A DNA stretch of 64,000 nt from Candidatus Thiodictyon syntrophicum (GTDB taxonomy: Bacteria > Pseudomonadota > Gammaproteobacteria > Chromatiales > Chromatiaceae): NCBI RefSeq assembly GCF_002813775.1, contig NZ_CP020370.1:6473501-6537500 (forward strand), given 5' to 3'. The position numbers and the translations under genes are program-made. Position 1 is the first letter of the stretch, and each line of letters starts with the position of its first letter. Positions 1 to 8,482 of this stretch are shown here, piece after piece. The notes under the pieces were generated by a model that had not been told where the DNA came from, did not search any database, and worked only from the letters and a program-made list of their open reading frames with translations.

Positions 1-890
1 GACCAGCGCACCAGGCTGTCGGGGTCCGCGCTGCTGATGCGTGCGCGCACCGTCTCGCTCGGGGGGCCGAATTTCCGGTCGATCAGCCGCAACAGGATAG
101 CGGCCTCACCCTCCCGTCTGCCTTGCTCGATGTAGCGGTCGATGAAGGTTTGCATGATTGGGTCTCCCGTGGGGTTCTGTTCCAACAGGGCGCGGACGTC
201 GCGTTCTTCCACGCGCCCGGTGCCTTGGACATAGTAGCGCAGCAGGGATTCCAGGATCTCCAGGGCCGTGGTCCGGTCCTCGACCTGTTCGATCAGGGTC
301 AGCAGGTCGCCCAGCCGCGCGAGGGGCTCTTTGCTGAAGATCCAGCGCATCGCCAACTGGACCAGACGGGTCAGCACGGCGCCCTTGATCTCGGCGTTGG
401 TCCGGGCGGAGATGTCGTGCAGCGCGTAGGTGAACCGCGGCACGAAGGGCAGCAGCGCCGTCGGCAACGGGGCGATCAGGTCGTGGAAGTTGCGGGGTGC
501 GCGCCAGCGTCCTTTCCCGTGATAAATCACCAGCGGATAGACCGGCGGGAGCCGACGGGCCTGCGGGTGTTGTTTGCGGTAGGCATCGCCCTCCGCCGCG
601 AGGTAGCGCAGCAATTGCAGCAGCGTCCAGTATTCCGGGCTGCTCTTGTGCTCGAACAGCACGTAAATCGTCAGGGGTCCATCGCGATGGCGAACGCGAT
701 AGACCAGATCCGAGTAGGCCGAGCGCAGATCGGCCGAGACGTAGGTGTCCTTGGAGATTTCCAGGGTTTCGAGGTCGATCTCGGCCAGTAATTCAGGCGG
801 CAGGTGGTGCCGCAGGAAGTCGATGGCGATCTCCCGGCGGCCGAAGCTCTCGCGGAAGTAGGTGTCGTGGGGGGTGGCGATGTCGTCCAT
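1..890 (-). CDS. Rpn/YhgA-like family nuclease, copy 1 (3' end cut by window)
   Basis: The reading frame starts at an ATG whose complement is at 888-890 (MDDIATPHDTYFRESFGRRE) and runs off the left edge, giving about 296 residues. It matches the putative-transposase YhgA-like (PF04754) / Rpn recombination-promoting nuclease family. The N-terminal HDTYFRESF block, the Asp in SDLVYRV and the E-x-K in YVLFEHKS fit a PD-(D/E)XK nuclease core. Family members are DNA endonucleases linked to RecA-independent recombination. It is a near-identical tandem paralogue of the gene at 1233-2183, and it alone keeps the intact N-terminus. The family call is firm. The cellular role is not known from this sequence. 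Confidence 0.85.
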   Translation of the reverse strand, partial: MDDIATPHDTYFRESFGRREIAIDFLRHHLPPELLAEIDLETLEISKDTYVSADLRSAYSDLVYRVRHRDGPLTIYVLFEHKSSPEYWTLLQLLRYLAAEGDAYRKQHPQARRLPPVYPLVIYHGKGRWRAPRNFHDLIAPLPTALLPFVPRFTYALHDISARTNAEIKGAVLTRLVQLAMRWIFSKEPLARLGDLLTLIEQVEDRTTALEILESLLRYYVQGTGRVEERDVRALLEQNPTGDPIMQTFIDRYIEQGRREGEAAILLRLIDRKFGPPSETVRARISSADPDSLVRW

Positions 891-1232
891 GGCATCGGAG
901 ATTAATCGCGGCGCCTTGGCGGCGCAAGCGTCAGCGAGTCGCGGCCCGACCAAGACACGATCGGCCCAGTCCTCGTGGGCCATGCCGCTGAGCAGGTCGG
1001 CGACCCAAACAGGGGAAAACGGGCCCGGCTCGAATGGCGCTAAGTTACGCGCGAAACCTCATGAGAACAGTGTCTTGCGGCGCGGCCAGCCTGCTGCCCG
1101 AAACGCTCCAGTACCAAGCGGAGCCTGGAAGAATCGGGCGGACGGTCGCTGATTCTCAAGAAAACCGGGGCTGGGTTATCGCGCAACGCGCTAATATCGT
1201 TGAGATCTTGCGCAAGCCGTCGCCGGTGCAGA
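891..1232. other. Spacer between the two Rpn-like copies
   Basis: These 342 bases separate the tandem nuclease genes. I see no convincing gene; open frames here look like shadows. The part near 900 should contain the promoter of copy 1, but I cannot place it. Confidence 0.5.
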
Positions 1233-2183
1233 TCAATGCAGCACCGCGTCCAGACTGTCCGCGGTGAGGATGCGGTCCGACCAGCGCAGCAGGGTGTCGG
1301 GGTCCGCGCTGCTGATGCGTGCGCGCACCGGCTCGCTCGGGGGGCCGAACTTCCGGTCGATCAGCCGCAGCAGGATAGCGGCCCCACCCTCCTGTCTGCC
1401 CTCCTGTCTACCCGCCTGTCTGCCTTGCTCGATATAGCGGTCGATAAAGGTTTGCATGATTGGGTCTCCCGTGGGGTTCTGTTCCAACAGGGCGCGGACG
1501 TCGCGTTCTTCCACGCGCCCGGTGCCTTGGACATAGTAGCGCAGCAGGGATTCCAGGATCTCCAACGCGGTGGTCCGGTCCTCGACCTGCTCGATCAGCG
1601 TCAGTAGATTGCCCAACCGCGCGAGGGGCTCTTTGCTGAAGATCCAGCGCATCGCCAACTGGACCAGACGGGTCAGCACGGCGCCCTTGATCTCGGCGTT
1701 GGTGCGGGCGGAGATGTCGTGCAGCGCGTAGGTGAACCGCGGCACGAAGGGCAGCAGCGCCGTCGGCAACGGGGCGATCAGGTCGTGGAAGTTGCGGGGT
1801 GCGCGCCAGCGTCCTTTGCCGTGATAGATCACCAGCGGATAGATCGGCGGGAGCCGGCGGGCCTGCGGGTGTTGCTTGCGGTACGCGTCGCCCTCCGCCG
1901 CGAGGTAGCGCAGCAACTGCAGCAGCGTCCAGTATTCGGGGCTGCTCTTGTGCTCGAACAGCACGTAGATCGTCATGGGTCCATCGCGATGGCGAACGCG
2001 ATAGACCAGATCCGAATAAGCCGAGCGCAGATCGGCCGAGACGTAGGTATCCTTGGAGATGTCCAGGGTTTCGAGGTCGATCTCGGCCAGCAGTTCGGCC
2101 GGCAGATGGTGGCGCAGGAAGTCCACGGCGATCTCACGGCGGCCGAAGCTCTCGCGCCGGTCGACGCTGTTATAAGATATCAT
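1233..2183 (-). CDS. Rpn/YhgA-like family nuclease, copy 2 with altered N-terminus
   Basis: This is a full-length relative of copy 1 with the same D...E-x-K nuclease core (SDLVYRV, YVLFEHKS) and a nearly identical body. The chosen ATG (complement 2181-2183) gives about 316 residues; a start at 2240 would add 19 residues but would overlap znuA. The family N-terminus (PHDTYFRESF) is replaced by MISYNSVDRRESF, so about a dozen codons have been lost or substituted exactly where the znu promoter region begins. Near the C-terminus, the linker GRQAGRQEGRQEGG is longer than GRREGE in copy 1. It may be active or a decaying duplicate; the catalytic core looks intact. Confidence 0.8.
   Translation of the reverse strand: MISYNSVDRRESFGRREIAVDFLRHHLPAELLAEIDLETLDISKDTYVSADLRSAYSDLVYRVRHRDGPMTIYVLFEHKSSPEYWTLLQLLRYLAAEGDAYRKQHPQARRLPPIYPLVIYHGKGRWRAPRNFHDLIAPLPTALLPFVPRFTYALHDISARTNAEIKGAVLTRLVQLAMRWIFSKEPLARLGNLLTLIEQVEDRTTALEILESLLRYYVQGTGRVEERDVRALLEQNPTGDPIMQTFIDRYIEQGRQAGRQEGRQEGGAAILLRLIDRKFGPPSEPVRARISSADPDTLLRWSDRILTADSLDAVLH
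1387..1422. repeat. Three 12-bp tandem units inside Rpn copy 2
   Basis: Three successive 12-mers (CCCTCCTGTCTG, CCCTCCTGTCTA, CCCGCCTGTCTG on the + strand) encode the Gln/Arg/Glu/Gly linker on the minus strand. Copy 1 lacks the expansion, so the repeat number differs between the two paralogues while the frame is preserved. Confidence 0.75.
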
Positions 2184-2184
2184 T
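2168..2184. promoter_or_regulatory. Putative Zur box upstream of znuA
   Basis: The AT-rich imperfect palindrome TGTTATAAGATATCATT lies 33 bp before the znuA ATG in GC-rich surroundings. It resembles the gammaproteobacterial Zur operator core (TGTTATAxxATAACA), with the left half-site the better match. A Zur-like gene closes this gene cluster, which supports autoregulated zinc control. It also overlaps the start codon of the neighbouring nuclease copy. Confidence 0.5.
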
Positions 2185-2217
2185 CCATCCAACCCCACTC
2201 CTGACCGGACGTTGCCT

Positions 2218-3201
2218 ATGTCGCTCGCTCCACTCTGCAATCTCCACCGTCCGCGGGCGCGGTGCGCGGGGCGCGCCCTTGCCCCGGCCCTGGCCCTCGC
2301 CCTGCTCTGGTGGTGCGGCCCGGGCGGTGCCGCGGACGGCGCGCCGGGTGCCGAGCCGCTGCCGGTCTTCGTCAGCGTGGTGCCCTTGCAGACCTTCGTG
2401 GAGCGGATCGGCGGCGATCAGGTCCGGGTGCAGTCGCTGGTTGGGCCAGGTCAGAACCCTCATGCCTACGAGCCGACGCCCAGGCAGGTGGCGGACCTGG
2501 TCGGCGCCGAACTCTATGTGCGCGTGGGCGTGCCGCTGGAGGATGCCTGGCTGCCGCGCATCCGCGCGACCAACCCGGGGTTACGGGTCCTGGATGTCCG
2601 CGATGGCCTGGCGCTGCGGCCCCATGACCAGGTCCAACCCGCCCCGGGGCCTGAGGGCGACGCGGACCATGGGCACGGCGACCACGATGACGAGCACGGA
2701 AACGACCACGGCGCCCTGGACACCCACGTCTGGACCAGTCCGCCGCTGGTGAAGTCTATCGGGGCCGCGATCCGCGCCGCCCTGAGCGACCTGCGCCCGG
2801 GGCAGGCGGCTCTCTTCGACGCGAACTATGCGCGCTTCGCCGCCGATCTGGACGCCCTGGATACGGAGATCCGTGACCAGCTCAAGCCCCTGCAGGTGCG
2901 CCGCTTCCTGGTCTTTCACCCGGCCTGGGGCTATTACGCGGACACCTATGGACTGACCCAGGTGGCCATCGAGTTCGAGGGCAAGGAGCCAGGCCCGCGC
3001 GCCCTGGCCGGCCTGATCGACGCGGCCCGCGCCGCCGGGGTGCGGGCGGTGCTGACCCAACCCCAGTTCAGCCCGCGGGCGGCGCAGCAGGTGGCGGAGG
3101 CGATCGGTGGGCGGGTGGAGTCGGTGGACCCGCTGTCGGGCGACTATTTCGGCGCCCTGCGCCGGGTGACCGGGGTGATCGCCGGGGGTCAGACCCCGTG
3201 A
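2218..3201 (+). CDS. znuA: Zinc/manganese ABC transporter, periplasmic binding protein
   Basis: This is the solute-binding protein of a cluster A-I metal ABC importer, delivering Zn(II) to the permease. The ATG at 2218 gives 327 residues; a TTG at 2212 is possible but adds only two residues. A hydrophobic signal segment (about 20-39) precedes the mature domain. Metal ligands of the family are visible: His82 in NPHAYEP, His170 in DTHVW, His234 in FHPAWGYY and Asp304 in SVDPLSGDY. A His/Asp-rich loop (residues 148-165) sits just before the second ligand, as in ZnuA proteins, and favours zinc over manganese. The stop overlaps the GTG of znuC by four bases. Confidence 0.93.
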   Translation: MSLAPLCNLHRPRARCAGRALAPALALALLWWCGPGGAADGAPGAEPLPVFVSVVPLQTFVERIGGDQVRVQSLVGPGQNPHAYEPTPRQVADLVGAELYVRVGVPLEDAWLPRIRATNPGLRVLDVRDGLALRPHDQVQPAPGPEGDADHGHGDHDDEHGNDHGALDTHVWTSPPLVKSIGAAIRAALSDLRPGQAALFDANYARFAADLDALDTEIRDQLKPLQVRRFLVFHPAWGYYADTYGLTQVAIEFEGKEPGPRALAGLIDAARAAGVRAVLTQPQFSPRAAQQVAEAIGGRVESVDPLSGDYFGALRRVTGVIAGGQTP

Positions 3202-3938
3202 GCGCGCCGGTCATCGAGCTTCGCGGAGTGGGCTTTTCATTCGGCGACGCGCCGGTGCTCTCGGACATCGATCTGACGATCGCCGCACGCGAGTTCGTCG
3301 GGTTGGTCGGACCCAATGCCGGCGGCAAGAGCACGCTGCTGAAGCTGATCCTCGGGCTGCTGGTCCCCCAGACGGGGCACATCCGTGTGCTGGGCGTGCC
3401 GCCGCGGCAGGCGCGCGGGCGCCTGGGCTATGTGCCCCAGTACCCGACCTTTGCCCGTGATTTTCCCATCTCGGTCGAGCAGGTGGTGCTGATGGGCCGC
3501 CTGGGTTTCGGTCGCGGACTGGGCGCACAATTGGGCTGGTACCGGGCGGCGGACCGGGCGGCGGCGCGGCTCGCCCTGGCCGAGGTCGAGGCCCTGGACC
3601 TTGCCGCCCGGCGGATCGGCACCCTCTCCGGCGGCCAGTTGCAGCGGGTCCTGCTGGCGCGCGCCCTGGTGAGCGACCCGCAGATCCTGATCCTGGACGA
3701 ACCGACGGCGAACATCGATCAACGCATGGAGGGCGACATCTTTGAACTGCTCGCGCGGCTGAAGGCGCGCCTGACCATCCTGGTGGTCTCGCACGACATC
3801 GCCTTTATCTCCGCCTATGTCGACCGGGTGGCCTGCCTCAATCGCACCCTGATTGCGCACGACACCACCGCGATCGATGGCGACCTGATCCACCGGCTCT
3901 ATCCGGGCGCGGTGCGGGCGGTGGCGCATGTCCATTAA
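3198..3938 (+). CDS. znuC: Zinc/manganese ABC transporter, ATP-binding protein
   Basis: This is the ATPase that powers ZnuA/ZnuB-type metal import. The GTG start lies in the GTGA overlap with znuA, implying translational coupling. The 246-residue protein has Walker A GPNAGGKST (about 38-46), the ABC signature LSGGQLQR (about 139-146), Walker B ILILDEPTANID and the H-loop VSHD. Its C-terminus is His-rich (AVAHVH). The next gene of the system, znuB, is 235 bp downstream behind a repeat pair, so the operon may be partly uncoupled there. Confidence 0.92.
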   Translation: MSAPVIELRGVGFSFGDAPVLSDIDLTIAAREFVGLVGPNAGGKSTLLKLILGLLVPQTGHIRVLGVPPRQARGRLGYVPQYPTFARDFPISVEQVVLMGRLGFGRGLGAQLGWYRAADRAAARLALAEVEALDLAARRIGTLSGGQLQRVLLARALVSDPQILILDEPTANIDQRMEGDIFELLARLKARLTILVVSHDIAFISAYVDRVACLNRTLIAHDTTAIDGDLIHRLYPGAVRAVAHVH

Positions 3939-3947
3939 TCATAAAAT

Positions 3948-4096
3948 CCACAGATGAACACAGATGAACACAGATGAACACAGATTTTCCTTGAACTGTC
4001 ATGCGCTTATTGCTACTGTCACAATCACCCGCAAGGTGAGCCCCCGACCAAGCGTAAGCCAATAAATCATCTGTGTTCATCTGTGTTCATCTGTGG
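3948..4096. repeat. Inverted repeat of CACAGATGAA units inside the znu cluster
   Basis: The left arm (3948-3985) holds tandem CACAGATGAA units and the right arm (4069-4096) the complement (TTCATCTGTG units). About 83 bp separate them. The transcript could form a long hairpin between znuC and znuB. A single degenerate unit recurs at 23981-23997. Such CACAGATGAA arrays look like a dispersed intergenic repeat rather than a regulatory site. Confidence 0.85.
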
Positions 4097-4173
4097 ATAA
4101 ATGCTCTTTCTGAGTTAATCCGAAGAGTTTTTTTCCCGGTGATCTGTATCGCAATGACTGTCGGGATTGAACC

Positions 4174-5058
4174 ATGACCGAGTTCCTGAACGCACTCACC
4201 GAGCACGCCTTCCTGCGCACGGCGCTCCTGGCCGGGCTCCTGGCCAGTATCGGCTGCGGGGTGATCGGGACCTATGTCGTCGTCAAGCGCATCGCCTTTC
4301 TGGCCGGCGGCATCGCCCATTCGGTCCTGGGGGGCATGGGGGCGGCGCTCTATTACGGCTTCGACCCGCTGCTCGGGGCCCTGCTGGCGGCGGTGGCGGC
4401 GGCGCTCATCATCGGGGTGGTGCGCCTCGCCTGGAGCGCCCAGGAGGACACCCTGGTCGGCGCCATCTGGGCCATCGGTATGGCGATCGGCATCCTCTAT
4501 ATCGCCAAGACCCCGGGCTACAGCGCGGACCTGATGAGCTATCTGTTCGGCAACATCCTGCTGGTGCCGCGCCGGGACCTGTGGCTGATGGCGGGGCTGG
4601 ACCTGGGGCTGGTGCTGACCGTGGTGCTGTTCTATCGGCAGTTTCTGGCGGTGAGTTTCGATGAGGAATTCGCCCGCCTGCGCGGGGTGCCGGTCACCTT
4701 CTTCTACCTGCTGCTGCTGTGTCTGGTGGCGGTGACCGTGGTGCTGCTGATCCAGGTGGTGGGGCTGATCCTGGTGATTGCGCTCCTGACCCTGCCGGCC
4801 GCCGTCGCCGGTCACTGGGTGCACTCACTGGGGGGCATGATGGGGATCGCGACCCTGCTCGGGGCCGCCCTGACCTCCGCCGGGCTGGCCCTGTCCTATG
4901 GCCCCGATCTGCCGGCCGGCCCGACCATGATCCTGCTCGCGGGCGCGGTCTATGTGCTGTCCGCGCTCGCGAGCGGCCTGTACCGGGCGCGGCGGGCGCG
5001 ACGGGTGACCGGGTCGGGCCGCTCCACCGCGCCGGGGTTGTCGGCCGATGAACCCTGA
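4174..5058 (+). CDS. znuB: Zinc/manganese ABC transporter permease
   Basis: This inner-membrane permease belongs to the ABC-3 family and pairs with ZnuC to import Zn(II). The 294-residue protein is highly hydrophobic, with about eight predicted membrane segments. It contains the family signatures VVVKRIAFLAGGIAHSVLGG near residues 36-55 and LIQVVGLILVIALLTLPAA in the second half. The ATG is at 4174. The 3' end overlaps the zur gene by 11 bases. The short polar C-terminal tail after residue 275 is variable in the family. Confidence 0.92.
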   Translation: MTEFLNALTEHAFLRTALLAGLLASIGCGVIGTYVVVKRIAFLAGGIAHSVLGGMGAALYYGFDPLLGALLAAVAAALIIGVVRLAWSAQEDTLVGAIWAIGMAIGILYIAKTPGYSADLMSYLFGNILLVPRRDLWLMAGLDLGLVLTVVLFYRQFLAVSFDEEFARLRGVPVTFFYLLLLCLVAVTVVLLIQVVGLILVIALLTLPAAVAGHWVHSLGGMMGIATLLGAALTSAGLALSYGPDLPAGPTMILLAGAVYVLSALASGLYRARRARRVTGSGRSTAPGLSADEP

Positions 5059-5497
5059 CACCGACGGGGCGCTCGCCCGCGCCGCGGCCCTGTGCGGGGA
5101 GCGCGGCGTGCGCCTGACGGAGCAGCGCCGCCGGGTGCTCGCGATCCTGTGCGCGGCCGGCCGACCCGTCGGCGCCTACGAGATCCTGGAGGCGCTGCGC
5201 GCGGGTCCGCGCCCGGCGGCCCCGCCGACGGTCTATCGGGCGCTGGACTTTCTGCTGGAACAGGGCCTGATCCACCGGCTCGAGAGCCTCCACGCCTGGG
5301 TCGGCTGCGACCACCCGGGGCGGCCGCACCTGAGCGAGTTTCTCATCTGCCTGGAGTGCGGCGGCGTCACCGAGATCGAGGACGCGGCGGTCCAGCAGAG
5401 CCTCGCGCGGCTCGCCAGCGGGAGCGGCTTCGCGCCGCGGCGGCGGGTGGTCGAGGTGATGGGGACCTGCGCCGACTGTGCCGCCAAGGATGGCTGA
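5048..5497 (+). CDS. zur: Zinc uptake regulator, Fur family
   Basis: This 149-residue Fur-family repressor most likely senses Zn(II) and controls the preceding transporter. The N-terminal winged helix contains RLTEQRRRVLAIL and the recognition segment PPTVYRALDFL (about 59-69). The structural zinc site is complete: Cys101/Cys104 (CLEC) and Cys141/Cys144 (CADC). Possible regulatory-site ligands are His82, Cys87 and His94. It begins inside the end of znuB, so it is co-transcribed with the system it regulates. Assignment to Zur rather than Fur rests on this context and on the Cys-rich region. Confidence 0.88.
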   Translation: MNPDTDGALARAAALCGERGVRLTEQRRRVLAILCAAGRPVGAYEILEALRAGPRPAAPPTVYRALDFLLEQGLIHRLESLHAWVGCDHPGRPHLSEFLICLECGGVTEIEDAAVQQSLARLASGSGFAPRRRVVEVMGTCADCAAKDG

Positions 5498-5522
5498 GCC
5501 GCTGCGGGCAGCAGAGCAAAAA

Positions 5523-5547
5523 CCCCCGTCGCGTCCCGCGGCGGGGG
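5523..5547. terminator. Strong hairpin after zur
   Basis: An 11-bp GC stem (CCCCCGTCGCG with CGCGGCGGGGG, one G-T pair, loop TCC) follows the zur stop by 25 bp. A run of A precedes it, so it looks like a classic terminator on the minus strand. On the plus strand there is a strong stem but no T tract. Confidence 0.55.
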
Positions 5548-5776
5548 TGTCGCGCTGCTTGGTCTGGTGTGGTCTACGCAACCGCCGGTGGGCGGTTCTT
5601 CCGTCCCTGGGTACCAGGTGGCGACAACTTCAGTATCGTGCAGGTTCCCGATTGCGGCTGTCCGGACCCGCCGGACCCCGCGTCAGCCATCTTCGCCGCT
5701 GGTTGTAGGCATTGTCCGACCAGGTTTCACGTCAGCCCGATTGCGGCCAACCGGCGCGCCCCCTATCCTGGCGGCC

Positions 5777-6739
5777 ATGAACAAGACCCAGCGCGACCTT
5801 TATCCCCCGATCACCCCCTATGCCACCTACGAACTGCCCGTCGGCGATGGTCATCGGCTCTACGTGGAGCAGTGCGGGCGCCCCGACGGCATCCCCGCAG
5901 TGTTCCTGCACGGCGGTCCGGGGGCCGGCTGCGAGCCCGCCCACCGCCGCCTCTTCGACCCCCAACGCTACCGGATCATCCTGTTCGACCAGCGCGGCTG
6001 CGGTCGCTCCACCCCCCACGCGGGCCTGGAGGCCAACACCACCTGGGACCTGGTGGCGGACCTGGAGCGCATCCGCGAGCGGCTCGGTATCGCGCGCTGG
6101 CTGGTCTTCGGCGGCTCCTGGGGCTCCACCCTCGCGCTCGCCTATGCGCAGACCCACCCGGAGCGGGTGCTGGCCCTGGTGGTGCGCGGGATCTTCCTGT
6201 GCCGGCCGGCGGAGGTCCGCTGGTTCTATCAGGAGGGCTGCAACCAGGTCTTCCCCGACTACTGGGCCGACTTCCTGGCACCGATCCCGCCGCCGGAGCG
6301 CCACGACCTGCTGGCCGCCTACCACCAGCGACTCACCGGCGCCAACGAGATCGGGCGCCTGGCCGCCGCCAAGGCCTGGTCCATCTGGGAGGGCCGCACC
6401 GCCACCCTGCTCACCAACCCCGACATCCAGGCCCACTTCGCCGACGCCCACCTGGCCCTGAGCCTGGCGTGCATCGAGTGCCACTATTTCGTCCACGACG
6501 CCTTCCTGCGCCCCAACCAACTGCTGGAAGACGCCGGCCGGCTCGCCGACCTCCCCGGGGTCATCATCCAGGGCCGCTACGACCTGATCTGCCCCATGCG
6601 CTCCGCCTGGGAACTGCATCAGGCCTGGCCCAGGGCCGAGTTGCGGGTCATCCCGGACGCCGGTCACTCCGCCTTTGAGCCCGGCATCCGGGCCGCGCTG
6701 GTGACCGCCACGGACCAGTTTGCGCGCGTACTGGGATGA
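5777..6739 (+). CDS. pip: Proline iminopeptidase
   Basis: This cytoplasmic alpha/beta-hydrolase (peptidase family S33) removes N-terminal proline from peptides. The ATG at 5777 gives 320 residues, the usual family length; an open frame reaches back to 5567 but lacks similarity. Signatures are HGGPGAGC (45-52, oxyanion region), DQRGCGRS (71-78), nucleophile Ser114 in GGSWGSTLA, Asp269 in GRYDLICP and His297 in DAGHS. It overlaps the next gene by four bases (ATGA), so the two are translated together. Confidence 0.93.
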   Translation: MNKTQRDLYPPITPYATYELPVGDGHRLYVEQCGRPDGIPAVFLHGGPGAGCEPAHRRLFDPQRYRIILFDQRGCGRSTPHAGLEANTTWDLVADLERIRERLGIARWLVFGGSWGSTLALAYAQTHPERVLALVVRGIFLCRPAEVRWFYQEGCNQVFPDYWADFLAPIPPPERHDLLAAYHQRLTGANEIGRLAAAKAWSIWEGRTATLLTNPDIQAHFADAHLALSLACIECHYFVHDAFLRPNQLLEDAGRLADLPGVIIQGRYDLICPMRSAWELHQAWPRAELRVIPDAGHSAFEPGIRAALVTATDQFARVLG

Positions 6740-7173
6740 TCGGCCTGCTGCAGCGAGTGACCCAGGCCCAGGTGCAGGTGGACGCCGCGCCCATCGGCGC
6801 CATCGGCCGCGGCCTCCTGGTCCTGGTCGCGGTGCAGCCGACCGACACGCCGGCGCGCGCCGAGCGCCTGCTGGAGCGCCTGCTCGGCTACCGGGTCTTC
6901 CCCGACAGCGACGGGCGGATGAACCTGAGCCTGCGCGAGATCGGCGGCGGCCTGCTCCTGGTCCCGCAATTCACGCTGGCCGCCGACACCCGCAAGGGCA
7001 CCCGCGCGAGCTTCACCAGCGCGGCACCGCCCGCCGTCGGAGAGTTGTTGTTCGATCACCTGGTGGAACGTGCCCGCGCCGCCCACCCGGTGGTTGCGAC
7101 CGGCCGCTTCGGGGCGGATATGCAGGTCAGTCTGGTCAATGATGGGCCTGTGACCTTTTGGCTGGAGGCTTGA
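6736..7173 (+). CDS. dtd: D-aminoacyl-tRNA deacylase
   Basis: This enzyme hydrolyses D-amino acids (and glycine mischarged on tRNA-Ala) from tRNA, protecting translation. The 145-residue protein has normal family length. It shows the two active-site motifs: QFTLAAD preceded by VP instead of the usual VS (about 76-83), and NDGPVTF near 135-141, whose Gly-Pro supplies the chirality filter. The ATG overlaps the stop of the iminopeptidase gene. The serine-to-proline change in the SQFTL motif is a mild deviation; the rest of the motif is intact. Confidence 0.92.
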   Translation: MIGLLQRVTQAQVQVDAAPIGAIGRGLLVLVAVQPTDTPARAERLLERLLGYRVFPDSDGRMNLSLREIGGGLLLVPQFTLAADTRKGTRASFTSAAPPAVGELLFDHLVERARAAHPVVATGRFGADMQVSLVNDGPVTFWLEA

Positions 7174-7257
7174 GACCGACGCCTTGACGCGCCGTTTGCA
7201 GCAATACCGCCTCGCTGCAACAATGGCCTGATGCGAGCCTCAATCTTTTTTCGGTTT

Positions 7258-7375
7258 AGCCCTGAAAGGGCGTGACACAACGGCGGGGTTCCTTATGTCA
7301 CGCCCTTTCAGGGCTGGGGTCTGTTATCCGTCCAGGGCCTTGCCCTGGGCTGGTATGTCGCGCCCCTTCGGGGCT
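7258..7375. repeat. Perfect 20-bp inverted repeat plus a related copy
   Basis: AGCCCTGAAAGGGCGTGACA (7258-7277) is exactly inverted at 7296-7315, with an 18-bp loop. A diverged right arm (TGTCGCGCCCCTTCGGGGCT) follows at 7356-7375. The pair lies between the 3' ends of dtd and the dehydrogenase gene, so it may also terminate transcription. The rest of the 7174-7519 gap shows no gene. Confidence 0.85.
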
Positions 7376-7519
7376 TGAGCGACGCAAGGTTAGGCGAAAT
7401 AAGGTACTAGGATGTCCATCAGCTAACGCTTTGGCTCGCCGGCCCGATACCGCGTCGGCACGGCGTCGAAATGTATGTGGAACCGCTGAAAGAGTATGTG
7501 GCGGTAGGGCGGCCCTTCC

Positions 7520-8482
7520 TCAGCACCCGATGCGGGCGCGCACTTCCAGGGCCACTTCCAGCGCCTTGAGTCCGATCGCCCCGTCCACCAGCGGCGGGTG
7601 GCCGGTGCGGGCACTCGCGACGAAGGCGGCCAATTCCTCATCCAAGGGCTTGACCGCGTCCACCTGGAGCCGCTCACGGGCGATCTCGGGGCGGGCGGCC
7701 CCGGGGACCTCGCGCAGCCAGGCGTGGTCGATGGTCTGGCCGATGAAGTCGAGCGACAGGTAGCCGCCGGACTGAAAGACGCGGATGCGCCGGGTCTGCT
7801 TGTCGGAGACGCGACTGGCGACCACATTGGCCACGGCGCCGTTGGCGAACTCCAGGCGGGCGTTGGCGATGTCGACATGGGGGGTGAGCACCGCCGCGCC
7901 GACCGCGGAGATGGCGGTGATCTCAGACCCCATCAGGGCCAGGATGATGTCGATGTCGTGGATCATCAGGTCCGAGACCACGTCCACGTCGGTGGCGCGC
8001 TCGGTGAAGCCGCCCATGCGCTGGGCCTCGATATAGCGAGGGACCGTGATGCGCTGCGCGAGTGCCATGACCCCCGCGTTGAAGCGCTCTACATGTCCGA
8101 TCTGGAGGAGTGCCCCGTGGTCACGGGCCAGCGCGACGATCGCCGCACCCTCCGCCTGGGTGGCGGCAATGGGCTTCTCGATCAGGACGGCGCAACCACG
8201 GCGCAGAAAGGGCTCCGCCGCTTGCAGGTGGGCCGTCGTCGGTACCACCACGCTGACCGCGTCGACCTGCGACGCGAGGTCCGCGAGCGAATCGTAGACG
8301 GCGCAACCGGCCTCCGCCGCCACGGCCTGGGCGCGTTGCGGATCCGCGTCGACCAGACCCACCAGTGCGACTTCGGGCATCCGCGCGTAGATCAGGGCGT
8401 GGAACCGGCCCAGATAGCCGACGCCGACCACGGCGACCCGCAGCCGGTCTGACCCAGGTCCGGCCGGTGCGTGCGGCCTCAC
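7520..8482 (-). CDS. Gfo/Idh/MocA family NAD(P)-dependent oxidoreductase
   Basis: This 320-residue dehydrogenase has an N-terminal Rossmann fold with the dinucleotide motif GVGYLGRFH (about 20-28), followed by the family lysine motif EKPIA (about 104-108). The catalytic-domain blocks IGHVERFN and SDLMIHDIDI follow. The first motif and the overall pattern resemble GnnA-type UDP-GlcNAc 3-dehydrogenases of lipid A synthesis, but no partner aminotransferase or lpx gene is in view, so the substrate is open. The start is GTG (complement 8480-8482) and overlaps the stop of the small membrane protein upstream by four bases. Confidence 0.82.
   Translation of the reverse strand: MRPHAPAGPGSDRLRVAVVGVGYLGRFHALIYARMPEVALVGLVDADPQRAQAVAAEAGCAVYDSLADLASQVDAVSVVVPTTAHLQAAEPFLRRGCAVLIEKPIAATQAEGAAIVALARDHGALLQIGHVERFNAGVMALAQRITVPRYIEAQRMGGFTERATDVDVVSDLMIHDIDIILALMGSEITAISAVGAAVLTPHVDIANARLEFANGAVANVVASRVSDKQTRRIRVFQSGGYLSLDFIGQTIDHAWLREVPGAARPEIARERLQVDAVKPLDEELAAFVASARTGHPPLVDGAIGLKALEVALEVRARIGC

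Noticed and set aside
123-791. Long plus-strand frame over the first nuclease gene
   Set aside because: It is antisense to the clearly conserved Rpn-like frame and repeats its pattern in copy 2; no family similarity of its own.
5092-6678. A 528-residue frame spanning zur and the iminopeptidase gene
   Set aside because: Arg/Pro/Gly-rich shadow of two well-supported genes in other frames; typical of GC-rich DNA.
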